A stretch of 64,000 nt of DNA, taken from the NCBI GenBank assembly GCA_025200525.1, contig CM045762.1:107100682-107164681 (forward strand), read 5' to 3'. Under the pieces are notes generated by a model. The model searched no databases and was not told the DNA's origin. It saw only the letters and a list, made by a program, of their open reading frames with translations. A program made the position numbers and the translations under genes. Positions 11,201 through 22,500 of the stretch are shown piece after piece. The stretch's first letter is position 1. The number at the start of each line of letters is the position of its first letter. This stretch comes from Camellia lanceoleosa. Its lineage: Eukaryota; Streptophyta; Magnoliopsida; Ericales; Theaceae.

Positions 11201-11272
11201 GACCATGAGATCATCGGTAGTAACCGCCGTTGTGTTTTCTTACTTCTTATCTACACTTTTGTCACGCCTTTT

Positions 11273-11895
11273 CTACTTGTTCTTGAGCTTTCGGTATTTT
11301 CGCTTCATGTGTCCTTTCTCATGGCGATAATGACACTCAATGTTTTTCTTTAAAAAAGAACCATCTCTTGATTTGTCACGGCTTTGATCACGATCATGAG
11401 GAGTCTTACTCCTCACTCTTGCTTTGTTTCGGCCTCTCACAACAAATGCTTCCAAATGAGAGGAACCCGCTGATTTTCTTCTATTTTTTTATTTAACAAG
11501 CTACTAGTGACTTGGCTCATTGTGACAACTCCATCGGGCATTAAATTACTAACCGTCACAACCAAAGTCTCCTAACTTTCGGGCAAAGAACTAAGTAGCA
11601 TCGAAACCTGCAACTCACTATCAAAAATAATTTTCATAGAAGCAAGTTGGTTAACAATACTTTTTATTTCATTCAAATGTTCCGGAATAGGGCTGCCATC
11701 TTTATATTATAAATTAACCAACTTTCGAAACATAAAGGCTTTATTTGTGGCTGATTTCCTATTATAAAGGCCTTCTAATTTTTTCCATAAATCATGTGCT
11801 GAAGTTTCAGTAGCAACATGATGAAACATGATGAAACACGATGAAACACACTGTCGAGTGTACCCTTCGATTAAGCCTCTTCTATTCATCATCTT
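11273..11895 (-). pseudogene. Copia gag (decayed, zinc knuckle damaged)
   Basis: Two minus-strand pieces cover gag. At 11,707-11,892 the segment ETSAHDLWKKLEGLYNRKSA..KAFMFRKLVNL is the typical copia gag helix region. At 11,273-11,455 a basic Arg/Lys/Asp-rich stretch leads to ECHYRHEKGHMKRKYRKLK. There the CCHC zinc knuckle has lost its second and fourth ligands (Cys to Arg, Cys to Tyr). Between them the frame is broken. A short duplication 'atgatgaaaca(t/c)g' lies at 11,817-11,845. Confidence 0.8.
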
Positions 11896-12070
11896 TCATA
11901 CTATCAAGTTTGCCACTATCACCCTTAATAGGCCCATACAAATCTTTACAAAATAATAGGTCCTCCATTTTAGTTTTTCAAGTTACCCAATTGCTTCCAT
12001 TGAAATTAGACATACGACCTACATTCCCCTCCATTGATTTATACAAATAAATAAACCCAAATAAACCGTA

Positions 12071-12083
12071 AGCTCTGATACCA
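12071..12083 (-). promoter_or_regulatory. Copia primer-binding site (initiator tRNA-Met type)
   Basis: On the minus strand this reads TGGTATCAGAGCT, the standard copia PBS complementary to the 3' end of initiator tRNA-Met. It lies two bases inside the right LTR, which fixes the orientation of the element. Confidence 0.92.
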
Positions 12084-12085
12084 GT

Positions 12086-12493
12086 TGTTAGGGAAAAATA
12101 TATAATTTCCCACAAGTAAATCAATCAATAGGAATAAAAACTAATGCGAAAATTAGATTAACAACGACACAAGAATTTTTACGTAGTTCCCTCAATGTAA
12201 GGTATGTCCACGGGATTGAAATCCGATTCTACTAGCAACCAAGAGCTTCCAAACGACATAAAACAAGATACTTAATGGTCTCACAAACCACCCTTGGGTG
12301 AATTACCCAACGCATGAGGACCATCCAAATTATATAGCAAATGAACACATCTTAGGAAAAAAATATATACATATATATACTTTTTGGGTTTTTTTTATTA
12401 TCAAAACTCTAGTTACTACCAAACTGATTATAAAATACCTATTGGGCCTCCAAAATTTAGATATAATATATTAAAAATATATTATAACCAACA
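12086..12493 (-). repeat. Copia 5' LTR (right copy, internal deletion)
   Basis: It runs from TG at 12,086 to CA at 12,493 (ends ...ataaccaaca). Compared with the left LTR, a ~190-bp block is missing: 'ggtgaatt' is joined directly to 'acccaacgcatgaggaccatcc'. The left copy has GAATT at both edges of the block (about 5,736 and 5,926), so the deletion looks like loss between short direct repeats. Confidence 0.8.
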
Positions 12494-12520
12494 CCCAACC
12501 AAATTAAATGTTTTCAGAAA

Positions 12521-13028
12521 CTAATTAGATCCCATACTCCAATAAGGAGGCATACCCAACACTTTAGTCAGGTTGGAAGTAGATGGCATTTGAGTAGCAG
12601 ATTGTAGTGTCTGGGTGGGACCAAGGAATGCATTTGGTTGTTTCTCATCATAAACTTGCCTACTATTTCTACTGTCTTTTTCTTCTCCACCATTGCAAAT
12701 AGTGGTTAGTGTTTTTAGGAACAATTAAGGTAGTCTTTGGGAGGGACGAAAGAATTAATGCATTTGCTTGTTTCTTATTGTCAACTTGCCTACTACTTCC
12801 ACTGCCTTCTTCTTCTCCACCAATGTGAATACTGTTTGGTGTTTTTAGGTGCAATGAAGGTACTTGTTGGGAGGGAGGAAGGTACTTCATGGTTTTGTTG
12901 TCTCGAAGATTCAAGTTATGCAAAAGCCATAGGCCATGTTGAGCTTCAGATTCTAAACAGTTTTTCAACGTGATCCCTAATTTTTTCTCCGTTGCTTTGT
13001 TGTGAAATAATCTTTTATCCTTCACCAA
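12521..13028 (-). pseudogene. Unrecognised coding fragment with a 129-bp in-frame tandem duplication
   Basis: A 119-codon open frame (13,028-12,669) is followed, in a shifted frame, by a related 67-codon one (12,724-12,521). They share a duplicated block, seen as 'ttgcctact(a)tt(t/c)c' at ~12,657 and again at ~12,786. Both copies encode a phrase of the type GGEE(K/E)(D/G)S(R/G)(N/S)SRQV followed by Lys/Gln/Asn and LPPSQQ/LPKTT-like text. The 129-bp period is a multiple of three, as expected for duplication in a coding exon. I recognise no domain. It may be an exon remnant of a host gene. Confidence 0.3.
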
Positions 13029-13520
13029 AATATTATTATCATGGTTAAAAAATATAATCCCTTTGGAAAAAAATTCACAAGTCTCATGAGTTTACCATAC
13101 AATTTTAATTCAATTTGGAAAGGAAAAACGAAACATTGTGATTGAATTAGACAAATTATATCTGCAGTCTTATATTTTGTCTTGGTGTCATTTTGCTCTC
13201 TATTATTTTAATTAACTCGATTTTAACTCCTGATTTTAAATTTTATTTTAATTTGGTCAAATTAATAATGTTGATTACAGTGTTTGAAGGAAAATGATCA
13301 GTAAGTGAGTTGAACTTAACTCATCAAATTAAACACGTTTATAATTTTGTCTATAAAAGTATAACACATGAGGCTTATATGCTCATTTTGCATAAAAATA
13401 AAAATAAAAATTGTAATCAATTGGATTAAATTAAAAAAAAAATTATAAATTCATAATCAAAATTGAACTAATTGAAATTAGGGTTAATTGTTGAAAAAGT
13501 CCAAGTTCAAGAGGGTATAT

Positions 13521-14215
13521 GAGCATCAGCATCAGAGTCGCTACAACGACTTTGACGCTATTGTAGAGAGCCAAACTGTAAATATGTTGATGCATCAGAG
13601 TCGCTATGGGCTTCATTCATTTTGACAAAGCTACAGTTCCTCCTCTGATGAAGCGAGGAACTATTCACAGGGTAATCAATTTTTTATTATATTTTCTTTC
13701 CCATGCTTCTTTCTTCCGCCAATAAGAACACTATCTCTCATACCACTATTACTGTCAACACTTACCAGAGCCATCACACAAATTTCATTCACACCATCTT
13801 GGAAGTTCATCAGGTTCTCTCTCTCTCTCTCTGAACTGGAGCAAAGCTGGGGTCATCTCCCAGGATGTCCCCCAGGATGTCCCATGAGAAGAAGAAAAAT
13901 GCTGAAATTTTGCTTAATCGGTCGACCGCCCGGTCGTCCGCCCGGTCGACTGCCCAGTCGACCACCCTGGCTCTTGTGTTGTTGCTGTTCTGTTGTTGCT
14001 ATAGTGCTATCTTGGGTCTTATTTTATACATGTTTTAATATATTTAAATTGAAAAAGATAAAAGAATAAAAAATAATATTTTAATGAAATAGAATTTTAA
14101 AATAGAGAGTTTGATGGAGTGTGTATATAAAAAAGAGGCTAACTAAAATTTTAAAAAAAAATGAATTTTGAGTTATAATTTGACTCAAAATTTGCTGAGG
14201 CTAATGCGAATGCTC
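13521..14215. mobile_element. MITE-like element with GAGCAT termini
   Basis: The left end reads gagcatcagcatcag. The right end, reverse-complemented, reads gagcattcgcattagcc, an imperfect terminal inverted repeat. The flanking trinucleotides are TAT and TAA, compatible with a TWA target site (PIF/Harbinger-like) but not identical. The interior is AT-rich, with a GC-rich 'ggtcg(a/t)ccgccc' stretch at 13,920-13,965 and a CT run at 13,815-13,833. The ORF over the GC-rich stretch is low-complexity and not called. Confidence 0.5.
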
Positions 14216-15110
14216 TAAGGCATTAGTCTAGTAGATATTTTTTATTTGTTTCTAATTTTATCCCTTAATTTTTTTATTGACTTTTTTATCTGCTAAATTT
14301 CATTAACTATCCGTTCAAATTTATATCTATCTATTCAAATTTTTATATATCTGTTGGAATATCTATCTGGTGAAATTCACATATGTTGAAATCATCTATT
14401 CAAAAAAATCTATCTATTGAAATTCACAAACTTATCTATTTAAATTTTTATATTATCTGTTAAAAATCTAACCCTTTCTCCTGTTCCCGCCTACATATAT
14501 AGGATAATTTAAGAAGTGAACATCTTTCTTAGTAGTAGGGTTCGGGGAAGAATAGAAAAAGTGATTTCACTATATTTCTGGCCGGGAATAGAGCCTATCA
14601 CAAGAATTTTATTTTTTTTTATTTGGGCGATAACTCTTAAAAGACAAATTACTCATGTTTTCATTCATTTTGGGAAATATATGATTAGGAGAGGCTAATT
14701 CAAAATCCCGAGGTAAAATACTTAACAACCCCATTTATTTGACAACTTTCAATATTAAACAAAAAAATTAGAAAGTCATTATAAATTTTCATATCACTTT
14801 TTTTACTTTTTAGTACATCTTTTATAAAAAACTAAAATAATTTGTGTTTGGTAAGGCTTTCAATAATTAATTCTATCTTTACATTTGAATAATATGTTTG
14901 GTAAAAGTTTTCAAATCATGATTCCAAATCAATTTCAAAACACATTTTGAAAACATATTTGATAAGAGTTTTAATTTTTGAATTTTGGGAGAACCCGGAA
15001 GTCCAATCGATTTTCTAGAACAATGTAAAATTATTATTATTATTATTATTTGCAATTGCCAATCGCCACTTGTTATTTGTAAAAAAAATTATATTTGTTT
15101 TTGATATTTT
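14216..15110. other. AT-rich sequence with MITE-like remnants
   Basis: I see no gene. The segment 14,826-14,990 ('gtgtttggtaaggctttcaa...', 'gtttggtaaaagttttcaaatcatgatt') resembles the arms of the MITE family at 17,107 and 62,564. A TTA microsatellite lies at about 15,031-15,050. Confidence 0.45.
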
Positions 15111-15719
15111 TTAGGAAAAATTACTCATAAATCCTATTTTAGTAAATGTTACACTAATTGGTCCTGAATGTTTTTTATTAAACCATTTAGTCCTAAAAAA
15201 CATCACCAACATCACTAAAAAACATCATAAAAAATCAACATCATAAAAACATCAATATCATCAACTACATCATAAAACATCATTAAAATAACATCTTAAA
15301 ACATCACAAGATCATCAAAAACAACATCTAACAAACATTGATGTTTTTTCTGCAACATCAAAGTCGGTGGTAATTTTCTGCAACATCAAAGTCGGTGGTA
15401 ATTTTTAAATATTTTGCAACATCACAATGACTTATGAGTAATGGAACTTTGATTACTCCTTTCGGTGGTAATTTTTTAATATTCTGCAACATCACAATGA
15501 CTTATGAGTAATGGGACTTTGATTACTCCTTTCTGCAACATCAAAAAATTTGCCATTCTTCTTCACTCCTTTCTCGCCGCTAATCTAATCATAAAAACAT
15601 TAACCTGATTCAAATCTTGAATGTATTTTCTCGAAAGTTGCAGTAATTTTTCTCAGGAACCAAACGGAAGGGGAAAGGTGAAAAAAACAAAACCCAGAAA
15701 AGGGGGGAGAAGGAAAGAG

Positions 15720-15840
15720 GACCTGGGTTGGACGCATGGCGGTTTCAAGGGCGGAGAGACGTTGGTCAAAGGAGCCGAGAATGGAAGCAATCTGCGTGAT
15801 GGACTACTCTTACGAAAAGAGTCTCTCATCGTTCTTTGCT
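15720..15840 (-). pseudogene. Captured EXO70-like exon fragment
   Basis: The minus strand encodes SILGSFDQRLSALETAMRPTQ, a close match to the N-terminal segment of plant EXO70A-type exocyst subunits that precedes the conserved 'IRTH' motif. Just upstream, in another frame, 'TMRDSFRKS' matches the 'xMRESLQKS' part of the same region, so a frameshift separates them. Only ~40 codons of a ~640-residue protein are present. EXO70 tethers secretory vesicles at the plasma membrane in the exocyst; this copy cannot do so. It lies in the middle of the foldback element, as in Pack-MULEs. Confidence 0.6.
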
Positions 15841-15847
15841 CTTTCAC

Positions 15848-16080
15848 TCAAAGACATCCGAAACCACCGGAGTTCTTGCCGAATCCCCATTCTTGTACCC
15901 TCTCTTGAATTTTTCTCATTGGAACTTCAATTGAAGGAATTAGAGAGAGAGAGAGAGAGATTGCCATTCGATATGGATCTGTAAAGGAATTCGATGTCGT
16001 TGTCGCCGGCGAAGGGGGTAATCGCGGTGGCGCCAAGTATGTCGAAGGAGAGTTTGCGGCCGCGCGATTTCAACTCCATG
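15848..16080 (-). other. Second possible captured segment in the Pack-MULE-like element
   Basis: The minus strand from ~16,080 reads MELKSRGRKLSFDILGATA, then ITPFAGDNDIEFLYRS, and an SL-rich run over a GA microsatellite (15,940-15,960), and continues toward the EXO70-like part. GC content is clearly higher than in the flanks. It could be the 5' exon or leader of the captured gene or a second capture. I do not recognise the protein text. Confidence 0.3.
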
Positions 16081-17106
16081 GTTTTGAGAGAGAGAGAGAG
16101 AGAGAATGAATCAGAGTTGTTAGGGTTTGAAGAAAGGAGTGCTTCGAGATTGAGACTCTGATCTGATTTCGGTGTTGCCGAAACTCTTCTTGCGTAGGCG
16201 AAGCAGTGCTGGAGACGAAGAATAATGTTGAAGAAGATGTTGCCGATTTGATGATGTTGCTTGATCTACATGAATTTTTATGTTTGAAACACCCACAATG
16301 ATGTTCCCTTCTGCGTGTTTGATGTTTGAAACACTCACGATTTTGTTTGAAATCAGATCAGAAACACCATTAAAGTGAGATTTAATTGTCTAAAAAATCA
16401 GAGATCAATGTTTGATGTTGCCGATTTAATGAAAGTTTTTTTTGTGAGATGTTTGAAGCAGATTTAATTACAGATTTCTGGGTGTTTGATGTTTGAAACA
16501 ACCACTATGATGTTGCCGATTTGATGATGTCGCTTGATCTATATTAATTTTTGTTGTTTGAAACACCCAAAATGTTTGATGTTGTTTTGATGATGATATT
16601 GTGATTTTTGACGTTATTTTTGATTATGATGTTTGATGTTTGATAAATAATGTTTGATATTTGATGAATAATTCTAATGTTTAATGGTTGTGTTTGATGT
16701 TTGATGAATAATGTTTGATGTATGATGAATAATTCTAATGTTTAATGGTTGATATTTGATGAATAATTCTGACGTTTGATAATGTTAGATGTTGGATGAA
16801 TAATTCTAACGTTGATAATGTTCTCACCGAAATTATACGAACAATCTCGACGTTGGTAATGTTTGATGTTTGATAAATAATTCTGACGTTGCTAATGTTT
16901 GATGTTCGATGAATAATGTTAGACATAAAAAGGCCTATAGTAAGCTTTTAGAGAAATAGGACCTATTAGTCTAACAAAAAACATTCGGGACTAAATGGTT
17001 TAACATTTTCAAATTTAGGATTTATTGGTACTTTCCCCTATTTTTTAAATATGAAAATTATTTTTTTTAGACCAAAATGACAAATTATTTTTTTGAATTG
17101 AATTTT

Positions 17107-17402
17107 AAAAAGAGTTTGGTTATTAATTTTGAATAGAATTTTGAATAGGGTTTTGAGTTGTGTATTTGATTATAAGTTATAAGTTTTTGAATTAAGTTTT
17201 GAAAACTCTTTTCAAAACTCATAACCAAACAAATTTTCTCATTTCATGTCACGTCAAAAATTTCAAAACTCAATTCAAAATTATTTTCAAAACTCATAAC
17301 CAAATAAATTTTCTCTTTTCAAATCATAATTCCAAAACTTACAAACTCAAAATATAACTCTATTATCAAATCATAATTCTAAAACTCTACCAAACACTAC
17401 CT
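17107..17402. mobile_element. MITE, family also present at 62,564-62,883
   Basis: It is an AT-rich palindromic element. The left end (agtttggttattaattttga) and right end (aactctaccaaacactacct) are imperfect inverted repeats. The whole ~300 bp aligns by eye with 62,564-62,883, including the 'cataaccaaacaaattttct' and 'aaatcataattcc(a)(a/c)aac' blocks. It has no coding capacity. Confidence 0.7.
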
Positions 17403-17499
17403 AGATTTCTCCCAAAAAAATTGTCACATTACTCGGATTCAAAGTGTTTGGCTTCGATTTCTGCTAATTCTTGATCAACGCTTCGGCCACTAGGTTTTA

Positions 17500-18014
17500 G
17501 GTCCCGTTCGTTTAGAGACTTAGAGGGGGGATTGGGATTGGTAGTGAGGTGGGACCCACTAATATTGTGTTTGTTTTGAGAGATGGGGAGGGGGATTGAT
17601 AGTGAGCTCTGGATTAGGATGGCCATCCCCAAGGGAATTCGGATGGGCCTCCAGGACTTGGTATTATAAAAATAGTCTGACGGACTTAAAAATTTTTATT
17701 TTTATTTATTTTTTATTTTATTTTTTACATGTCGGGCATTTTTTTTTAAACATTAATGTTTAATTTTTTGTATTTTTTGTTAAGTAAAAATCATTATTTT
17801 ATTTGTTTCATTTTTTAAAATTTTTTTACATGTTGGGCATTTTTTTAAAAACATTAATGTTTAATGTTTTTGTATTTTTTTTATTTGTTTTATTATTTTA
17901 TACAAAAATAATTTAACAATCCTTACACTAACAACTATCATCAAAACAAACATAATTTTACTTAATCCCCTCACTATCAATCCCCTCCTTTCTACCTCTG
18001 AAAACAAACGGGTC
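17500..18014. mobile_element. Tourist-like (PIF/Harbinger) MITE
   Basis: The terminal inverted repeats are GGTCCCGTTCGTTT (left) and GACCCGTTTGTTTT (right, reverse-complemented). TTA trinucleotides directly flank both ends (17,497-17,499 and 18,015-18,017), the expected TWA target duplication. A longer inverted block 'agggggattgatagtga' is also shared between the arms. The element is 515 bp, too short to encode a transposase. Confidence 0.8.
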
Positions 18015-18017
18015 TTA

Positions 18018-19527
18018 GGGTTTAGAAAAATTCATAAGCCTTGGGAGAGAGACTATTGACATTATTATTATTTTTTTTTTTTTTGAACTCCGACTATTGA
18101 CATATTTATAGATCCACCAGAGGGCTGCGCATAGATATCTGTAGAATAAAAAACTTGAAAGGTAGATAGATGGAAGGGGGAAAAAAAAATTAAGAATTAA
18201 AAATTAAAAATTTGAATAGTTGTATAGGGATAATTTAAATTATAATGGTGATACACGTACTACTTAAGGTACTAACTAGTATATCAGCATATATTATGAG
18301 ATTGTCATTTCAAAACTACAATTCCACTCTCATTATACAAATTACAAAGATCCAAAACTTCTAAAATGATGTCACATCATCTGTAATATATTAATTGATA
18401 TATTATTTAATACATACAACTTTACCTTTTAAATGATGAAAAATTACGTGACATAAGTTTAAAATATATTTTTAATTGAGCCTAAGACTGGCTAATTATT
18501 CGATGTTCTCCAATATAATGTAATAGTTCAAATGGTACTCTTAATTATGATGTAGCAAAAAAAATTTATAATTCAGATAATGTTCACCCAATTTTTTATT
18601 TTATTTGTAGTTTAGAATCATTTGCCGTTTCAACCTTGCATATTCCTTATTGTTTTTGGAACAGACCTTGCATATTCATTGGTACTCCATTTTTAAAGCC
18701 TTAAAATTTTGACTCTTAGCATCAACTTGAGATTAATTAATCTCAATGATCAGACAGTGAGGCTTTATTCTATTTAGAATTTTGTTTAGTGTAATAATGA
18801 GTAAATACTAATTGTACACGTGTTTAAAATGGTGTATAATAATTCAATTCAATACTTAAATTTGAATATATTCACTAAAAATAAATTAAGTATATAATTT
18901 ATGTTACTTCAATTTTTAAGTATTTCTGAATTTTAAATATGTTATGTCACTGTTGAGGTGTATCTTCATTACTCACCAATCTCACCCCATTATCGCCAGG
19001 TGCCAAAATGGGAAACCAGAGAGAAAAAACTGTAAAATTTAAGTGGGATAAAATATAATTTACTCAAAAAAAAAAAAAAAATCTGAAAACTCAGCCAAGG
19101 CTAATTTAACAACTCAATATGATCAAGGGTCTTCACAAAATGGATAAGAGACAAGAATACATTTCAGATGGAAGATTTAACATTATAACTTATAAAATAT
19201 AGAATCTTTCATAATTTTTTTTGGGTAAATTAAAATTTCATAACACAAACAACGCAGTACAAACAAATTATAACAAGGTTCCAAATAGAAACATACACGA
19301 CGAGAAAACAAACAAAAATCTGAGAAATACTTTGCCCTCACAACGGAAAAAAGGAAACAAACACAATTACTGAAACAATCTACTAAAAGTGCCCCAAGAG
19401 GTAACAGTTCTCTTGAGAAAACAAAAACAAAAACAAACACAATAGAAGTACTATTCAAAATTAAAATACAAATTCATGATCCCACAACTGCAAGTAGACA
19501 CACTACTTATATATGACTTGGATTATG
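18018..19527. other. AT-rich 3' flank of the ankyrin/PGG gene
   Basis: I see no gene. There are homopolymer runs near 18,071 and 19,066. The sequence just left of 19,528 would include the 3' UTR of the minus-strand gene, but I cannot place a polyadenylation site. Confidence 0.5.
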
Positions 19528-22500
19528 CTAGTAAAGCATATGTTTCCTTGGCTGAAACAATAACCTGGAACCGTAGGTTGAATGGATCACATCTGCCAAA
19601 AGAGGATATTGAAGGGTAGCAAACAAAATGATAGGCATGCAGGCAAACAAGGCAACGGCGATTGGTACCCATACTGTATAATGGTCAAAAACAATGAAAA
19701 ATGTCGCACCAAAAGCTACCATCATGGTAGTTATGGAGATGAAGAGTGTCGTGAGTCCAACCATGAGCTTAAAGGGCAATGATTCCAAGAAATCATTTTC
19801 AGCATAGCGTGAGGTGAGTATAGATAAGAACATGAGTATTGAAGTGGAAGAGGTGACTAATGCTATGGCATCTGACATTGCGAAAACCATGAAAGAACTA
19901 TGCTTTCGAAACATTGGGATTCCTGTATTGTTGTCATTGCCGCCTGGTACAGTAAAAGCTGCAGCAAACATTACGGTTGCTATAAGTGTTGCAACAACCA
20001 TAGACTGGGAGGCGGTGTTCTTCATCCATGCCTCCCCTTTCTCAATTAAATCTTTGTGCTCCTCAGTAAATAAAGCTCGAGGTGTTTTGCCTTTTGAGTT
20101 TTTCTTTTCTACATGTGAAGGTTGCATAATCTTTTCCACCTCCTGCAACAACCAAAAGGATAGATGTTATCCTTTCACTAAGCGGACAAAAATAAAAAGA
20201 GAGAAAAGGTAGAGTTATGCTATTCAAACCAACAAATATTGCTCCCATCACACTATTTAAGTGGGTCCTGTTTTAAATTCATAAATTCTATTTTTAATCT
20301 TTTTTTATCCGCAAAAGGAAAGTAAAATTTTACTGGAGATAATAAAACATAACAAAAATGGGGAAAGAGAGAAGGTAAGAAACTGACGAGTAGAATAGCA
20401 CTAGGCCATCCACACATTCCAACGAACAAAAACCAGCAAAAGTTCTGTTACTGTATGCCACGTCTGTAAGTAAGGAAAATTTTTTCAACTTTGTTAGTTT
20501 TGAATTTTATAGTATTTTCTGAGAAGAAAAGAGAAGGTAAGAGCAATAAACAAATTTTCGAACAATTGAAATGAGCATTCATTAAATCTTTCAGGACCAT
20601 GACCATCACATTGACAAGGGACCATATTATGAAAAACTATAAAAATCAATTATTATGAAAATAGAATCTTTAAAACATTACAGCAATAAAGTTTGCCAGA
20701 GAATGGTGCAATAATGAAGTATAATCTGATTGACTTCTCATTTGAAATAACAAATAAAACCCATGCTAGAAACAAGAAGCTATAGGTGGCGTTTTTGCTC
20801 TTCATCATGATTCATTCTTCAATGAACTATGATTTTATTCACCAATGATATGGTTAGTCCATTGCAAACCCACCAAATTCAAGTGCCAATGTAGATATCA
20901 TGTTGGACTTAAAGAGTTCAATCATGTTTTTAGAAAAATATTGCCAACAGTAAAATTAGTTATGTAAAGCACTAGGAAAAATCAAAATTTTGAAATAACT
21001 AACCGAGTAGAAACGTTTACCTTAAACCACAGTAGCTCTCTTTGCATTTGAAGAGCTGCCCCTGACACGATATTAAGTTGATTTGGGGGTGCTATCTTTG
21101 CAGCCAAATGCAACATATTATTACAATCTTCATCTCTATATGCAGTAATTAAATCCTTAATCGAGCCTATCTCATATAAAATATTGAATATTCCTGCATG
21201 TCGATGTAAAACGGCAACGTGAAATATGCTTTGGTTCTGGCTATTTACTTTCCATATCAAATCAGGATAAGCTTCAATAAGCTCAATCAAGAACTTGGTG
21301 TTTCCATGCTCTGCCACAACAAAGAGAAGTCGTAAAGGGCTTCGGATCAAGTCCGAAATCTCTGAATCATCTTGCTTTATCACCATTTTCCATAACAATC
21401 TAACTAGTTCAAATGCTTGGGCTTGCTTCAGACTTTTATCATGTCCTACCTTCCTACCTGGAACTGAGAACAAAGCATTTTACCTGATCATGAATTTTCT
21501 AGAGAAAATTATTCAATAAAAGCAACAATAACAACCCACTAATTATTAGCAGTTTGAAGAATGTTAAAAATAAGAGCAAGAGAAGGGTCAAAAAGAGCAA
21601 TTGGTACAATCTTCATATCATTTTCAAACATAAAAAAAAATATAATTATAAAATAAAACTTATTTTTCATTGATTCTTCATAAACTTGTGTTTTTCTACC
21701 AATAGTGGTTGATACAACCTTCATCATGGTTCTAAATCATAGTATTGGGAGACAAATCAATAACGGTTTTGGTGTAACAGTATGAGAAGTACTGAGCAAT
21801 ATGTATTGAGAATCAGGTGATGTCGTTCTGAATTTCGAAAACTTAATGAAATGCATTTTTCTTACTCTCTTAAGTTCAAATCTTGACATTTTAATCAGTA
21901 TTTTGATATAGAAGCATTTTTTACTGTCTAGGAATCTACATGAAATTTAATTTATTCATCATCGAGAATACCTTGTTCTAGTTACAAGAGAGATTTTTAC
22001 CACAATACTTTTTTAAATAACAATGGTATGGTCCTTCTCATCCCTTCCCAAACTTCATAGAAAGATCTCAACAAGCGCCCACATGATGCAATCAATAGGT
22101 CCAGTATTTGATGGCTTCAAATGAAGATTCCAAAGCTCAACACATCAAAAGACAATCAGGAATTGGGAAAGAGGATACCATCATATATTAAGTTCCTGTA
22201 TGCAAACTATGCCGAGCCAACTCACTTAAAGTGAATGATCATAGGTCAAGCAACTAAGGTAGTAACAAGTTAGGTATGATAGAAAGGTGTAAATCTTCCA
22301 AAATTATAAACTTATCAAATAAAGCATTTAAACAAAACAATATTCATAGGTGGAAAATTAGAAATTGGGGAAATGATGAAGTGTAGGAAGTAGAAACTAT
22401 TTAATCAGATCCACATGTAAATTTTCCAAAGGTCAAGAACTATGCACTACAACAAAAGCATTTATCAGAAAATGCAATTTATTCAATGGAGCCAATGACA

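Larger units (their letters stand above)
5522..12493 (-). mobile_element. Broken Ty1/copia retrotransposon with a nested insertion
   Basis: On the minus strand, 5' to 3', the order is: LTR (12,493-12,086), tRNA-iMet-type PBS (12,083-12,071), gag, protease, integrase, the first few codons of reverse transcriptase, and the other LTR (about 5,962-5,522). The two LTRs share a start of the type TGTTAGG(G)AAAAATATAT on the plus strand. Most of reverse transcriptase and all RNase H are missing; the join lies near 6,030-6,060. A 3.5-kb insertion (6,774-10,272) splits the integrase. Stops and frameshifts occur throughout, so the copy is inactive. No target duplication could be matched, which fits later deletions at the ends. 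Confidence 0.9.
15112..17037. mobile_element. Pack-MULE-like foldback element carrying host-gene sequence
   Basis: The ends are long inverted repeats of about 85 bp. The left arm contains 'ataaatcct', 'ggtcctgaatgtttttt' and 'aaccatttagtcct'. The right arm (about 16,950-17,037) contains the same blocks inverted, partly rearranged. The flanks share ATTTTTT, a plausible partial target duplication for a 9-bp MULE site. Next to the left arm, 'aacatca' phrases repeat (15,190-15,320); next to the right arm the complement 'tgatgtt' repeats (16,560-16,930), which extends the foldback. The centre (about 15,640-16,100) is GC-richer and includes an EXO70-like fragment on the minus strand. Confidence 0.6.

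Noticed and set aside
13884..14069. Repeated RPPGRPPGRLPSRPP text as a proline-rich protein
   Set aside because: It comes from the GC-rich 'cggtcg(a/t)ccgcc' repeat within a MITE-like element.
19582..20212. Plus-strand ORFs opposite the PGG exon (19,582-19,782 and 19,814-20,212)
   Set aside because: Shadows of the strongly supported minus-strand coding exon.
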